A stretch of 64,000 nucleotides of DNA from Ptiloglossa arizonensis (GCF_051014685.1 NW_027478396.1:1984001-2048000); one strand, 5' to 3'; positions 39,594 to 52,918 are shown, counted from the stretch's first letter. Made by a program: numbers and translations. The notes: generated by a model from the sequence alone, not told the origin.

Positions 39594-41618
39594 ATACCGT
39601 TTATATCGGGTGAGTTTCTACTATCAGACGCAACAGAAATTTTTGGGAGAGATCAATCCGTTCGCGAGATATGGGAGTTTGAAGCCAAGAAATGGTTGAG
39701 AAGGCAAAAAATTTTTCGCAATTCTGCTGCTCTAAACGCTTAACCAGAATGGCCTAGGGAAAAAATACACATGCCGCTGTAATCGGGCGAGTTTCTACTT
39801 TCAGATGCAATAGGAATTTTTAGGTTAGGTCAATCCGTTCGCGAGATATGGGAGTTTGAAACCAAGGAATGGTTGAGAAGGCAAAAAATTTTTCGCAATT
39901 CTGCTGCTCCAAACGCTTAACCAGAATGGCCTAGAGACAAAATACACATACCGTTGTAATCGGGCGAGTTTCTACTTTCAGACGCAACAGGAATTTTTGG
40001 GTTAGGTCAATCCGTTCGCGAGATATGGGAGTTTGGAGCCAAGAAATGGTTGAGAAGGCAAAAAATTTTTCGCAATTCTGCTGCTCCAAACGCTTAACCA
40101 GAATGGCTTAGGGAAAAAATACACATACCGTTGTAATTGGGCGAGTTTCTACTTTCAGATGCAATAGGAATTTTTGAGTTAGGTCAATCCGTTCGCGAGA
40201 TATGGGAGTTTGAAGCAAAGAAATGGTTGACAAAACAACAAATTTTTCGCACTTCTGCTGCTCCAAACGCTTAACCAGAATGCCCTAGGGAGAAAATACA
40301 CATACCGTTGTAATCGGGCGAGTTTCTACTTTCAGACGCAGAAGGAATTTTTGGGTTTGGTCAATCCGTTCGCGAGATATGGGAGTTTGAAGCCAAGAAA
40401 TGGTTGAGAAGACAACAAATTTTTCGCAATTCTGCTGCTCCAAACGCTTAACCAGAATGGGCTAGGGAAAAAATACACATACCGTTTATATCGGGTGAGT
40501 TTCTACTTTCAGACGCAACAGGAATTTTTGGGTTAGGTCAATCCGTTCGCGAGATATGGGAGTTTGAAGCCAAGAAATGGTTGAGAAGGCAAAAAATTTT
40601 TCGCAATTCTGCTGCTCTAAACGCTTAACCAGACTGGCCTAGGGAAAAAATACACATACCGATGTAATCGGGCGAGTTTCTACTTTCAGATGCAATAGGA
40701 ATTTTTGGGTTAGGTCAATCCGTTCGCGAGATATGGGAGTTTGAAACCAAGAAATTGTTGAGGAGGAAAAAATTTTTCGCAATTCTGCTGCTCCAAACGC
40801 TTAACCAGAATGGCCTAGGGAGAAAACACACATACCGTTGTAATCGGGCGAGTTTCTACTTTCAGTTACAATAGGAATTTTTGGGTTAGGTCAATCCGTT
40901 CGCGAAATATGGGACTTTGAATCTAAGAAATGGTTGACATGACAACAAATTTTTCGCACTTCTGCTGCTCCAATCGCTTAACCAGAATGGCCTAGGGAAA
41001 AATACACGTACTGTTGTAATCGGGCGAGTTTCTACTTTCAAATGCAATTGGAATTTTTAGGTTAGGTCAATCTGTTCGCGAGATATGGGAGTTTGAAGCT
41101 AAGAAATGGTTGAGAAGAGAACAAATTTTTCGCAACTCTGCTGCTCCAAACGCTTAACCAGAATGGCCTAGGGGAAAAATACACATACCGCTGTATTCGG
41201 TCGAGTTTCTACTTTCAGACGCAACAGGAATTTTTGGGTTAGGACAATCCGTTCGCGAGATATGGGAGTTTGGAGCCAAGAAATGGTTGAGAAGGCAAAA
41301 AATTTTTCGCAATTCTGCTGCTCCAAACGCTTAACCAGAATGGCCTAGGGAAAAAATACACATACCGTTGTAATTGGGGGAGTTTCTACTTTCAGATGCA
41401 ATAGGAGTTTTTGTGTTAGGTCAATCCGTTCGCGAGATATGGGAGTTTGAAGCTAAGAAATGGTTGACATGACAACAAATTTTTCGCAATTCTGCTGCTC
41501 CAATCGCTTAACCAGAATGGCCTAGGGGAAAAATACACGTACTGTTGTAATCGGGCGAGTTTCTACTTTCAAATGCAATTGGAATTTTTAGGTTAGGTCA
41601 ATCTGTTCGCGAGATATG
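39594..41618 (+). repeat. About 2 kb shared block, copy c
   Basis: The block has the same monomer order as 30,397-32,420 but with intact A6T5 tracts and no TAGG duplication. It sits directly downstream of the 13-monomer repeats, as if the region left of those repeats had been copied to their right side. This agrees with the 28.6-30.4 kb block also reappearing at 42.1-43.8 kb. Confidence 0.8.
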
Positions 41619-42057
41619 GGAGTTTGAAGCTAAGAAATGGTTGAGAAGACAACAAATTTTTCGCAATTCTGCTGCTCCAAACGCTTAACCAGCATGGCCT
41701 AGGGGAAAAATACACAGACCGTTGTAATCGAGCGAGTTTCTACTTTCAGATGCAATAGGAATTTTTGGATTAGGTCAATCCGTTCGCGAGATATGAGACT
41801 TTGAAGCTAAGAAATGGTTGAGAAGACAACAAATTTTTCGCACTTCTGCTGCTCCAAACGTTTAACCAGAATGGCCTAGGGAAAAAATACCCATACCTTT
41901 GTAATCGGGCGAGTTTCTACTTTCAGTTACATTAGGAATTTTTGGGTTCGGTCAATCCGTTCGCTAGATATGGGACTTTGAAGCTAAGAAATTGTTGAGA
42001 AGACAACAAATTTTTCGCAATTCTGCTGCTCCAAACGCTTAACCAGAATGGCCTAGG

Positions 42058-43840
42058 GATAAAACACGCATACCGTTGTAATCGGGCGAGTTTCTACCTT
42101 CAGGCGCAGTAGGAATTTTTGGGTTTGTTCAATCTGTTCGCGAGATATCGGAGTTTGAAGCCTAGAAATGGTTGAGAAAGCAAAAAATTTTTCGCAATTC
42201 TGCTGCTGCAAACGCTTAATCAGAATGGCCTAGGGGAAAAATACAGGTACTGTTGTAATCGGGCGAGTTTCTACTTTCAAATGCAATTGGAATTTTTAGG
42301 TTAGGTCAATCTGTTCGCGAGATATGGAAGTTTGAAGCAAAGAAATGGTTGAGAAGAGAACAAATTTTTCGCAATTCTGCTGCACCAAACGCTTAACCAG
42401 AATGGCCTAGGGGAAAAATACACATACCGCTGTAATCGGGCGAGTTTCTACTTTCAGACGCAACAGGAATTTTTGGGTTAGGACAATCCGTTCGCGAGAT
42501 GTGGGAGTTTGGAGCCAAGAAATGGTTGAGAAGGCAAAAGTTTTTCGCAATTCTGCTGCTCCAAACGCTTAACCAGAATGGCCTAGGGAAAAAATACACA
42601 TGCCGTTGTAATCGGGCGAGTTTCTACTTTCAGATGCAATAGGAATTTTTCGTTTAGGTCAATCCGTTCGCGAGATATGGGTGTTTGAAGCTAAGAAATG
42701 GTTGAGAAGGCAACAAATTTTTCGCACTTCTGGTGCTCCAAACGCTTAACCAGAGTGGCCTAGGGAAAAAATACACATGCCGTTGCAATCGGGCGAGTTT
42801 CTACTTTCAGATGCAATAGGAATTTTTCGGTTAGGTCAATCCGTTCGCGAGATATGGGAGTTTGAAGCCAAGAAATGGTTGAGAAGGCACAAAATTTTTC
42901 GCAATTCTGCAGCTTCATACGCTTAACCAGAATGGCCTAGGGGAAAAATACACATACCGTTGTAATCGGGCGAGTTTCTACTTTCAGACGCAACAGGAAT
43001 CTTTGGGTTTGGTCAATCCGTTCGCGAGATATGGGAGTTTGAAGCCAAGAAATGGTTGAGAAGGCAAAAAATTTTTCGCAATTCTGCTGCTCCAAACGCC
43101 TAACCAGAATGGCCTAGGGAAAAAATACCCATACCGCTGTAATCGGGCGAGTTTCTACTTTCAGATGCAATAGGAATTTTTGGGTTAGGTCAATCCGTTC
43201 GAGAGATATGGGACTTTGAAGCTAAGAAATGGTTGAGAAGACAACAAAATTTTCGCAATTCTGCTGCTCCAAACGCTTAACCAGAATGGGCTAGGGAAAA
43301 AATACACATACCGTTTATATCGGGTGAGTTTCTACTATCAGACGCAACAGAAATTTTTGGGTTAGATCAATCCGTTCGCGAGATATGGGAGTTTGAAGCC
43401 AAGAAATGGTTGTGAAGGCAAAAAATTTTTCGCAATTCTGCTGCTCTAAACGCTTAACCAGAATGGCCTAGGGAAAAAATACACATGCCGTTGTAATTGG
43501 GCGAGTTTCTACTTTCGGATGCAATAGGAATTTTTGAGTTAGGTCAATCCGTTCGCGAGATATGGGAGTTTGAAGCAAAGAAATGGTTGACAAAACAACA
43601 AATTTTTCGCACTTCTGCTGCTCCAAACGCTTAACCAGAATGCCCTAGGGAGAAAATACACATACCGTTGTAATCGGGCGAGTTTCTACTTTCAGACGCA
43701 GAAGGAATTTTTGGGTTTGGTCAATCCGTTCGCGAGATATGGGAGTTTGAAGCCAAGAAATGGTTGAGAAGACAACAAATTTTTCGCAATTCTGCTGCTC
43801 CAAACGCTTAACCAGAATGGGCTAGGGAAAAAATACACAT
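42058..43840 (+). repeat. Domain 5 marker block, copy at 42 kb
   Basis: About ten monomers match 28,616-30,395 at a constant shift of 13,442 bp, including GTTGTGAAGGC and TTTCGGATGC variants. The block ends in a composite monomer near 43,850-43,880. Its start is of the TTTATATCGGGTGAG type and its end is the TTACATTAGG/GGTTCGG/GTTCGCTAG type, the monomer before the next marker at 44004. Confidence 0.75.
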
Positions 43841-44003
43841 ACCGTTTATATCGGGTGAGTTTCTACTTTCAGTTACATTAGGAATTTTTGGGTTCGGTCA
43901 ATCCGTTCGCTAGATATGGGACTTTGAAGCTAAGAAATTGTTGAGAAGACAACAAATTTTTCGCAATTCTGCTGCTCCAAACGCTTAACCAGAATGGCCT
44001 AGG

Positions 44004-44620
44004 GATAAAACACGCATACCGTTGTAATCGGGCGAGTTTCTACCTTCAGGCGCAGTAGGAATTTTTGGGTTTGTTCAATCTGTTCGCGAGATATCGGAGT
44101 TTGAAGCCTAGAAATGGTTGAGAAAGCAAAAAATTTTTCGCAATTCTGCTGCTGCAAACGCTTAATCAGAATGGCCTAGGGGAAAAATACAGGTACTGTT
44201 GTAATCGGGCGAGTTTCTACTTTCAAATGCAATTGGAATTTTTAGGTTAGGTCAATCTGTTCGCGAGATATGGAAGTTTGAAGCAAAGAAATGGTTGAGA
44301 AGAGAACAAATTTTTCGCAATTCTGCTGCACCAAACGCTTAACCAGAATGGCCTAGGGGAAAAATACACATACCGCTGTAATCGGGCGAGTTTCTACTTT
44401 CAGACGCAACAGGAATTTTTGGGTTAGGACAATCCGTTCGCGAGATGTGGGAGTTTGGAGCCAAGAAATGGTTGAGAAGGCAAAAGTTTTTCGCAATTCT
44501 GCTGCTCCAAACGCTTAACCAGAATGGCCTAGGGAAAAAATACACATGCCGTTGTAATCGGGCGAGTTTCTACTTTCAGATGCAATAGGAATTTTTCGTT
44601 TAGGTCAATCCGTTCGCGAG
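44004..44620 (+). repeat. Last, shortened marker block of domain 5
   Basis: The GATAAAACACGC marker lies 1,946 bp after the previous one (11 x 177 minus 1). The following monomers match those from 42058 up to about 44,610. There TTTCGTTTAGG is followed by GGGAGTTTGAAACC in place of GGGTGTTTGAAGC, and the sequence passes into domain 6. Confidence 0.7.
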
Positions 44621-45310
44621 ATATGGGAGTTTGAAACCAAGAAATGGTTGAGAAGGCAAAAAATTTTTCGCAATTCTGCTGCTCCAAACGCTTAATCAGA
44701 ATGGGCTAGGGAAAAAATACACATACCGTTTATATCCGGCGAGTTTCTACTTTCAGACGCTACAGGAATTTTTGGGTTAGGTCAATCCGTTCGCGAGATA
44801 TGGGAGTTTGAAGCCAAGAAATGGTGGAGAAGGCAAAAAATTTTTCGCAATTCTGCTGCTCCAATCGCTTAACTAGAATGGCCTAGGGAAAAAACGCGCA
44901 TACCGTTGTAATCGGGCGAGTTTCTACTTTCAGACGCAGAAGGAATTTTTGGGTTTGGTCAAACCGTTCGCGAGATATGGGACTTTGAAGCTAAGAAATG
45001 GTTGAGAAGACAACAAATTTTTCGCAATTCTGCTGCTCCAAACGCTTAACCAGATTGGGCTAGGGAAAAAATACACATACCGTTTATATCCGGCGAGTTT
45101 CTACTTTCAGACGCTACAGGAATTTTTGGGTTAGGTCAATCCGTTCGCGAGATATGGGAGTTTGAAGCCAAGAAATGGTGGAGAAGGCAAAAAATTTTAC
45201 GCAATTCTGCTGCTCCAAACGCTTAACCAGAATGGTCTAGGGAAAAAATACACATACCGTTGTAATCGGGCGAGTTTCTACTTTCAGTTACATTAGGAAT
45301 TTTTGGGATA
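44620..45310 (+). repeat. Transition monomers into the tetramer domain
   Basis: Two copies of a TTTATATCCGGCGAG/GACGCTACAGG/GGTGGAGAAGG monomer type appear about 354 bp apart, near 44,730 and 45,085. They resemble the second monomer of the 708 bp unit that follows and may be its older relatives. Confidence 0.6.
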
Positions 45311-46726
45311 GGTCAATCCGTTCGCGAGATATGGGACTTTGAAGCTAAGGAATGGTTGAGAAGACAACAAATTTTTCGCAATTCTGCTGATCCAAACGCT
45401 TAACCAGAATGGGCTAGGGAAAAAATACACATACCGTTTATATCGGGCGAGTTTCTACTTTAAGGCGCTACAGGAATTTTTGGGTTAGTTCAATCCGTTC
45501 GCGAGATATGGGAGTTTGAAGCCAAGAAATGATGGAGAAGGCAAAAAATTTTTCGCAATTCTGCTGCTCCAAACGCTTAACCAGAATGGCCTAGGGAAAA
45601 AATACACATACCGCTGTAATCGGGCGAGTTTCTACTTTCAGATGCAATAGGAATTTTTGGGTTAGGTCAATCCGTTCCCGAGATATGGGAATTTGAAACC
45701 AAGAAATGGTTGAGAAGGCAAAAAATTTTTCGCAATTCTGCTGCTCCAAACGCTTAACCAGAATGGCCTAGGGAGAAAATACACACACCGTTGTAATCGG
45801 GCGAGTTTCTACTTTCAGATGCAATAGGAATTTTTGGGTTATGTCAATCCGTTCGCGAGATATGGGACTTTGAAACCAAGAAATGGTTGACAAGACAACA
45901 AATTTTTCGCACTTCTGCTGCACCAAACGCTTAACCAGAATGGTCTAGGGAAAAAATACACATACCGTTGTAATCGGGCGAGTTTCTACTTTCAGTTACA
46001 TTAGGAATTTTTGGGATAGGTCAATCCGTTCGCGAGATATGGGACTTTGAAGCTAAGGAATGGTTGAGAAGACAACAAATTTTTCGCAATTCTGCTGCTC
46101 CAAACGCTTAACCAGAATGGGCTAGGGAAAAAATACACATACCGTTTATATCGGGCGAGTTTCTACTTTAAGGCGCTACAGGAATTTTTGGGTTAGTTCA
46201 ATCCGTTCGCGAGATATGGGAGTTTGAAGCCAAGAAATGATGGAGAAGGCAAAAAATTTTTCGCAATTCTGCTGCTCCAAACGCTTAACCAGAATGGCCT
46301 AGGGAAAAAATACACATACCGCTGTAATCGGGCGAGTTTCTACTTTCAGATGCAATAGGAATTTTTGGGTTAGGTCAATCCGTTCCCGAGATATGGGAAT
46401 TTGAAACCAAGAAATGGTTGAGAAGGCAAAAAATTTTTCGCAATTCTGCTGCTCCAAACGCTTAACCAGAATGGCCTAGGGAGAAAATACACATACCGTT
46501 GTAATCGGGCGAGTTTCTACTTTCAGATGCAATAGGAATTTTTGGGTTATGTCAATCCGTTCGCGAGATATGGGACTTTGAAACCAAGAAATGGTTGACA
46601 AGACAACAAATTTTTCGCACTTCTGCTGCACCAAACGCTTAACCAGAATGGTCTAGGGAAAAAATACACATACCGTTGTAATCGGGCGAGTTTCTACTTT
46701 CAGTTACATTAGGAATTTTTGGGATA
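45311..46726 (+). repeat. Domain 6: 708 bp tetramer HOR, two full copies
   Basis: The unit has four monomer types. A has TTACATTAGG, GGGATAGG and CTAAGGAATGG. B has TTTATATCGGGCGAG, TTTAAGGCGCTACAGG, TTAGTTCAATCC and GAAATGATGG. C has CGCTGTAATC, GTTCCCGAG and GGGAATTTGAAACC. D has GTTATGTCAATCC, GACAAGACAAC, GCTGCACC and GGTCTAGGG. Unit starts are at 45311 and 46019, then 46727. The spacing is exactly 708 bp. Confidence 0.9.
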
Positions 46727-47080
46727 GGTCAATCCGTTCGCGAGATATGGGACTTTGAAGCTAAGGAATGGTTGAGAAGACAACAAATTTTTCGCAATTC
46801 TGCTGCTCCAAACGCTTAACCAGAATGGGCTAGGGAAAAAATACACATACCGTTTATATCGGGCGAGTTTCTACTTTAAGGCGCTACAGGAATTTTTGGG
46901 TTAGTTCAATCCGTTCGCGAGATATGGGAGTTTGAAACCAAGAAATGGTTGACAAGACAACAAATTTTTCGCACTTCTGCTGCACCAAACGCTTAACCAG
47001 AATGGTCTAGGGAAAAAATACACATACCGTTGTAATCGGGCGAGTTTCTACTTTCAGACGCAACAGGAATTTTTGGGTTA
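46727..47080 (+). repeat. Shortened tetramer with a B/D hybrid monomer
   Basis: After monomer A (46727-46903), the next monomer (46904-47080) begins as type B (TTAGTTCAATCC just before and GATATGGGAG) and ends as type D (AACCAAGAAATGG, GACAAGACAAC, GCTGCACC, GGTCTAGGG). The switch must lie in the TTTGAA common to both types, at 46931-46936. Type C is missing. The unit has therefore lost 354 bp, exactly two monomers, as expected from an unequal exchange between B and D. Confidence 0.85.
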
Positions 47081-48670
47081 GGTCAATCCTTTCGCGAGAT
47101 ATGCGAGTTTGGAGCCAAGAAATGGTTGAGAAGGCAAAAAATTTTTCGCAATTCTGCTGCTCCAAACGCTTAACCAGAATGGCCTAGGGAATAAATACAC
47201 ATACCGTTGTAATCGGGCGAGTTTCAACCTTCAGACCCAGAAGGAATTTTTGGGTTTGGTCAATCCGTTCGCGAGATTTGGGACTTTGAAGCTAAGAAAT
47301 GGTTGAGAAGACAACAAATTTTTCGCAATTCTGCTGCTCCAAACGCTTAACCAGAATGGCCTAGGGAAAAAATACACATACCGTTGTAATCGGCCGAGTT
47401 TCTGCTTTCATATGCAATAGGAATTTTTGGGTTAGGTCAATCCGTTCGCGAGATATGGGACTTTGAAGCTAAGAAATGGTTGAGAAGACAACAAATTTTT
47501 CGCAATTCTGCTGCTCCAAACGCTTAACCAGAATGGGCTAGGGAAAAAATACACATACCGTTTATATCGGGCGAGTTTCTACTTTCAGACGCAACAGGAA
47601 TTTTTGGGTTAGGTCAATCCGTTCGCGAGATATGGGAGTTTGAAGCCAAGAAATGGTGGAGAAGGCAAAACATTTTTCGCAATTCTGCTGCTCCAAACGC
47701 TTAACCAGAATGGCCTAGGGAAAAAATACGCATACCGTTGTAATCGGGCGAGTTTCTACTTTCAGTTACATTAGGAATTTTTGGGTTAGGTCAATCCGTT
47801 CGCGAGATATGGGACTTTGAAGCTAAGAAATGGTTGAGAAGACAACAAATTTTTCGCACTTCTGCTGCTCCAAACGCTTAACCAGAATGGCCTAGGGAAA
47901 AAATAGGCATACCGTTGTAATCGGGCGAGTTTCTAATTTCAGACGCAGAATTAATTCTTGGGTTTGGTCATTCCGTTCGCGAGATATGGGACTTTGAAGC
48001 TAAGAAATGGTTGAGAAGACAACAAATTTTTCGCAATTCTGCTGCTCCAAACGCTAACCAGAACGGCCTAGGGAAAAAATACGCATACCGTTGTAATCGG
48101 GCGAGTTTCTACTTTCAGTTAGATTAGGAATTTTTGGGTTAGGTCAATCCGTCCGCGAGATATGGGACTTTGAAGCTAAGAAATGGTTGAGAAGACAACA
48201 AATTTTTCGCACTTCTGGTGCTCCAAACGCTTAACCAGAATGGCCTAGGGAAAAAATACACATGCCGTTGCAATCGGGCGAGTTTCTACTTTCAGACGCA
48301 GAATGAATTCTTGGGTTTGGTCATTCCGTTCGCGAGATATGGGACTTTGAAGATAAGAAATGGTTGAGAAGACAACAAATTTTTCGCAATTCTGCTGCTC
48401 CAAACGCTTAACCAGAATGGCCTAGGGGAAAAATACACAAACCGCTGTAATCGGGCGAGTTTCTACTTTCAAACGCAACAGGAATTTTTGGGTTAGGACA
48501 ATCCGTTCGCGAGATGTGGGAGTTTGGAGCCAAGAAATGGTTGAGAAGGCAAAAAACTTTTCGCAATTCTGCTGCTCCAAACGCTTAACCAGAATGGCCT
48601 AGGGAAAAAATACACATACCGTTGTAATTGGGCGAGTTTCTACTTTCAGATGCAATAGGAATTTTTGGGT
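47081..48670 (+). repeat. Interrupting block 1 (related to the 20-monomer HOR)
   Basis: The block starts with an ATCCTTTCGCGAGATATGCGAG monomer (E). It continues with TTTCAACCTTCAGACCC, TTTCTGCTTTCATATGC, GGTGGAGAAGGCAAAAC, CAGAATTAATTC and CGCTAACCAGAACGG types. The same series begins at 50266 and 56636, shifted by 3,185 and then 6,370 bp. Block 1 is shorter than block 2 and rejoins the tetramer at a D monomer near 48,660. Confidence 0.8.
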
Positions 48671-48849
48671 TATGTCAATCCGTTCGCGAGATATGGGACT
48701 TTGAAACCAAGAAATGGTTGACAAGACAACAAATTTTTCGCACTTCTGCTGCACCAAACGCTTAACCAGAATGGTCTAGGGAAAAAATACACATACCGTT
48801 GTAATCGGGCGAGTTTCTACTTTCAGTTACATTAGGAATTTTTGGGATA

Positions 48850-50265
48850 GGTCAATCCGTTCGCGAGATATGGGACTTTGAAGCTAAGGAATGGTTGAGA
48901 AGACAACAAATTTTTCGCAATTCTGCTGCTCCAAACGCTTAACCAGAATGGGCTAGGGAAAAAATACACATACCGTTTATATCGGGCGAGTTTCTACTTT
49001 AAGGCGCTACAGGAATTTTTGGGTTAGTTCAATCCGTTCGCGAGATATGGGAGTTTGAAGCCAAGAAATGATGGAGAAGGCAAAAAATTTTTCGCAATTC
49101 TGCTGCTCCAAACGCTTAACCAGAATGGCCTAGGGAAAAAATACACATACCGCTGTAATCGGGCGAGTTTCTACTTTCAGATGCAATAGGAATTTTTGGG
49201 TTAGGTCAATCCGTTCCCGAGATATGGGAATTTGAAACCAAGAAATGGTTGAGAAGGCAAAAAATTTTTCGCAATTCTGCTGCTCCAAACGCTTAACCAG
49301 AATGGCCTAGGGAGAAAATACACATACCGTTGTAATCGGGGGAGTTTCTACTTTCAGATGCAATAGGAATTTTTGGGTTATGTCAATCCGTTCGCGAGAT
49401 ATGGGACTTTGAAACCAAGAAATGGTTGACAAGACAACAAATTTTTCGCACTTCTGCTGCACCAAACGCTTAACCAGAATGGTCTAGGGAAAAAATACAC
49501 ATACCGTTGTAATCGGGCGAGTTTCTACTTTCAGTTACATTAGGAATTTTTGGGATAGGTCAATCCGTTCGCGAGATATGGGACTTTGAAGCTAAGGAAT
49601 GGTTGAGAAGACAGCAAATTTTTCGCAATTCTGCTGCTCCAAACGCTTAACCAGAATGGGCTAGGGAAAAAATACACATACCGTTTATATCGGGCGAGTT
49701 TCTACTTTAAGGCGCTACAGGAATTTTTGGGTTAGTTCAATCCGTTCGCGAGATATGGGAGTTTGAAGCCAAGAAATGATGGAGAAGGCAAAAAATTTTT
49801 CGCAATTCTGCTGCTCCAAACGCTTAACCAGAATGGCCTAGGGAAAAAATACACATACCGCTGTAATCGGGCGAGTTTCTACTTTCAGATGCAATAGGAA
49901 TTTTTGGGTTAGGTCAATCCGTTCCCGAGATATGGGAATTTGAAACCAAGAAATGGTTGAGAAGGCAAAAAATTTTTCGCAATTCTGCTGCTCCAAACGC
50001 TTAACCAGAATGGCCTAGGGAGAAAATACACATACCGTTGTAATCGGGCGAGTTTCTACTTTCAGATGCAATAGGAATTTTTGGGTTATGTCAATCCGTT
50101 CGCGAGATATGGGACTTTGAAACCAAGAAATGGTTGACAAGACAACAAATTTTTCGCACTTCTGCTGCACCAAACGCTTAACCAGAATGGTCTAGGGAAA
50201 AAATACACATACCGTTGTAATCGGGCGAGTTTCTACTTTCAGACGCAACAGGAATTTTTGGGTTA
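48850..50265 (+). repeat. 708 bp tetramer HOR, two copies (second cluster)
   Basis: Unit starts are at 48850 and 49558, in the A-B-C-D order. The array leaves the tetramer exactly at the unit boundary, where monomer E starts at 50266. A single-base difference (GACAGCAAAT near 49,611) marks the second unit. Confidence 0.88.
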
Positions 50266-52540
50266 GGTCAATCCTTTCGCGAGATATGCGAGTTTGGAGC
50301 CAAGAAATGGTTGAGAAGGCAAAAAATTTTCCGCAATTCTGCTGCTCCAAACGCTTAACCAGAATGGCCTAGGGAAAAAATACACATACCGTTGTAATCG
50401 GGCGAGTTTCAACCTTCAGACCCAGAAGGAATTTTTGGGTTTGGTCAATCCGTTCGCGAGATTTGGGACTTTGAAGCTAAGAAATGGTTGAGAAGACAAC
50501 AAATTTTTCGCAATTCTGCTGCTCCAAACGCTTAACCAGAATGGCCTAGGGAAAAAATACACATACCGTTGTAATCGGGCGAGTTTCTGCTTTCATATGC
50601 AATAGGAATTTTTGGGTTAGGTCAATCCGTTCGCGAGATATGGGACTTTGAAGCTAAGAAATGGTTGAGAAGACAACAAATTTTTCGCAATTCTGCTGCT
50701 CCAAACGCTTAACCAGAATGGGCTAGGGAAAAAATACACGTACCGTTTATATCGGGCGAGTTTCTACTTTCAGACGCAACAGGAATTTTTGGGTTAGGTC
50801 AATCCGTTCGCGAGATATGGGAGTTTGAAGCCAAGGAATGGTGGAGAAGGCAAAACATTTTTCGCAATTCTGCTGCTCCAAACGCTTAACCAGAATGGCC
50901 TAGGGAAAAAATACGCATACCGTTGTAATCGGGCGAGTTTCTACTTTCAGTTACATTAGGAATTTTTGGGTTAGGTCATTCCGTTCGCGAGATATGGGAC
51001 TTTGAAGCTAAGAAATGGTTGAGAAGACAACAAATTTTTCGCAATTCTGCTGCTCCAAACGCTAACCAGAACGGCCTAGGGAAAAAATACGCATACCGTT
51101 GTAATCGGGCGAGTTTCTACTTTCAGTTAGATTAGGAATTTTTGGGTTAGGTCAATCCGTCCGCGAGATATGGGACTTTGAAGCTAAGAAATGGTTGAGA
51201 AGACAACAAATTTTTCGCACTTCTGCTGCTCCAATCGCTTAACCAGAATGGCCTAGGGAAAAAACTCGCATACTGTTGTAATCGGGCGAGTTTCTACTTT
51301 CAGATGCAATAGGAATTTTTCGGTTAGGTCAATCCGTTCGCGAGATATGGGAGTTTGAGGCTAAGAAATGGTTGAGAAGACAACAAATTTTTCGCACTTC
51401 TGGTGCTCCAAACGCTTAACCAGAATGGCCTATGGGAAAAATACACAAACCTCTGTAATCGGGCGAGTTTCTACTTTCAAACGCAACAGGAATTTTTGGG
51501 TTAGGACAATCCGTTCGCGAGATGTGGGAGTTTGGAGCCAAGAAAAGGTTGAGAACGCAAAAATTTTTCGCAATTCTGCTGCTCCAAACGCTTAACCAGA
51601 ATGGCCTTGGGAAAAAATACGCATACCGTTGTAATCGGGCGAGTTTCTACTTTCAGATGCAATAGGAATTTTTCGGTTAGGTCAATCCGTTCGCGAGATA
51701 TGGGAGTTTGAGGCTAAGAAATGGTTGAGAAGACAACAAATTTTTCGCACTTCTGGTGCTCCAAACGCTTAACCAGAATGGCCTAGGGAAAAAATACACA
51801 TGCCGTTGCAATCGGGCGAGTTTCTACTTTCAGATGCAATAGGAATTTTTCGGTTAGGTCAATCCGTTCGCGAGATATGGGAGTTTGGAGCCAAGAAATG
51901 GTTGAGAAGGAACAAAATTTTTCGCAATTCTGCTGCTTCAAACGCTTAACCAGAATGGCCTTGGGTAAAAATACACATACCGTTGTAATCAGGCGAGTTT
52001 CTACTTTCAGTTACATTAGGAATTTTTGGGTTAGGTCAATCCGTCCGCGAGATATGGGACTTTGAAGCTAAGAATAGGTTGAGAAGACAACAAATTTTTC
52101 GCACTTCTGCTGCTCCAAACGCTTAACCAGAATGGCCTAGGGAAAAAATAGGCGTACCGTTGTAATCGGGCGAGTTTCTACTTTCAGACGCAGAATGAAT
52201 TCTTGGGTTTGGTCATTCCGTTCGCGAGATATGGGACTTTGAAGATAAGAAATGGTTGAGAAGACAACAAATTTTTCGCAATTCTGCTGCTCCAAACGCT
52301 TAACCAGAATGGCCTAGGGGAAAAATACACAAACCGCTGTAATCGGGCGAGTTTCTACTTTCAAACGCAACAGGAATTTTTGGGTTAGGACAATCCGTTC
52401 GCGAGATGTGGGAGTTTGGAGCCAAGAAATGGTTGAGAAGGCAAAAAACTTTTCGCAATTCTGCTGCTCCAAACGCTTAACCAGAATGGCCTAGGGAAAA
52501 AATACACATACCGCTGTAATCGGGCGAGTTTCTACTTTCA
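50266..52540 (+). repeat. Interrupting block 2 (related to the 20-monomer HOR)
   Basis: This is the same series as block 1 but longer, with additional GATGTGGGAG, AAGAAAAGGTTGAGAACGC, TTTGAGGCTAAG and GCTTCAAACG monomers that also occur in the 3,537 bp units. It lacks the GGCATACC/CAGAATTAATTC monomer found in block 1. It rejoins the tetramer at a C monomer near 52,510. Confidence 0.8.
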
Positions 52541-52918
52541 GATGCAATAGGAATTTTTGGGTTAGGTCAATCCGTTCCCGAGATATGGGAATTTGAAACC
52601 AAGAAATGGTTGAGAAGGCAAAAAATTTTTCGCAATTCTGCTGCTCCAAACGCTTAACCAGAATGGCCTAGGGAGAAAATACACATACCGTTGTAATCGG
52701 GCGAGTTTCTACTTTCAGATGCAATAGGAATTTTTGGGTTATGTCAATCCGTTCGCGAGATATGGGACTTTGAAACCAAGAAATGGTTGACAAGACAACA
52801 AATTTTTCGCACTTCTGCTGCACCAAACGCTTAACCAGAATGGTCTAGGGAAAAAATACACATACCGTTGTAATCGGGCGAGTTTCTACTTTCAGTTACA
52901 TTAGGAATTTTTGGGATA

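Noticed and set aside
28951..44545. Series of 68-residue minus-strand open frames at 28951, 33195, 35495, 37795, 38502, 42393 and 44339
   Set aside because: They mark the same monomer type with the 1 bp change in the A/T tract that joins two frames. They are useful as HOR markers but are not coding sequences.
51368..52065. Plus-strand frames of 75 and 62 residues near 51.4 and 51.9 kb
   Set aside because: They begin at ATG in GAAATGG or GATATGG, motifs present in nearly all monomers, and cross monomer borders only because of local stop losses or 1 bp indels.
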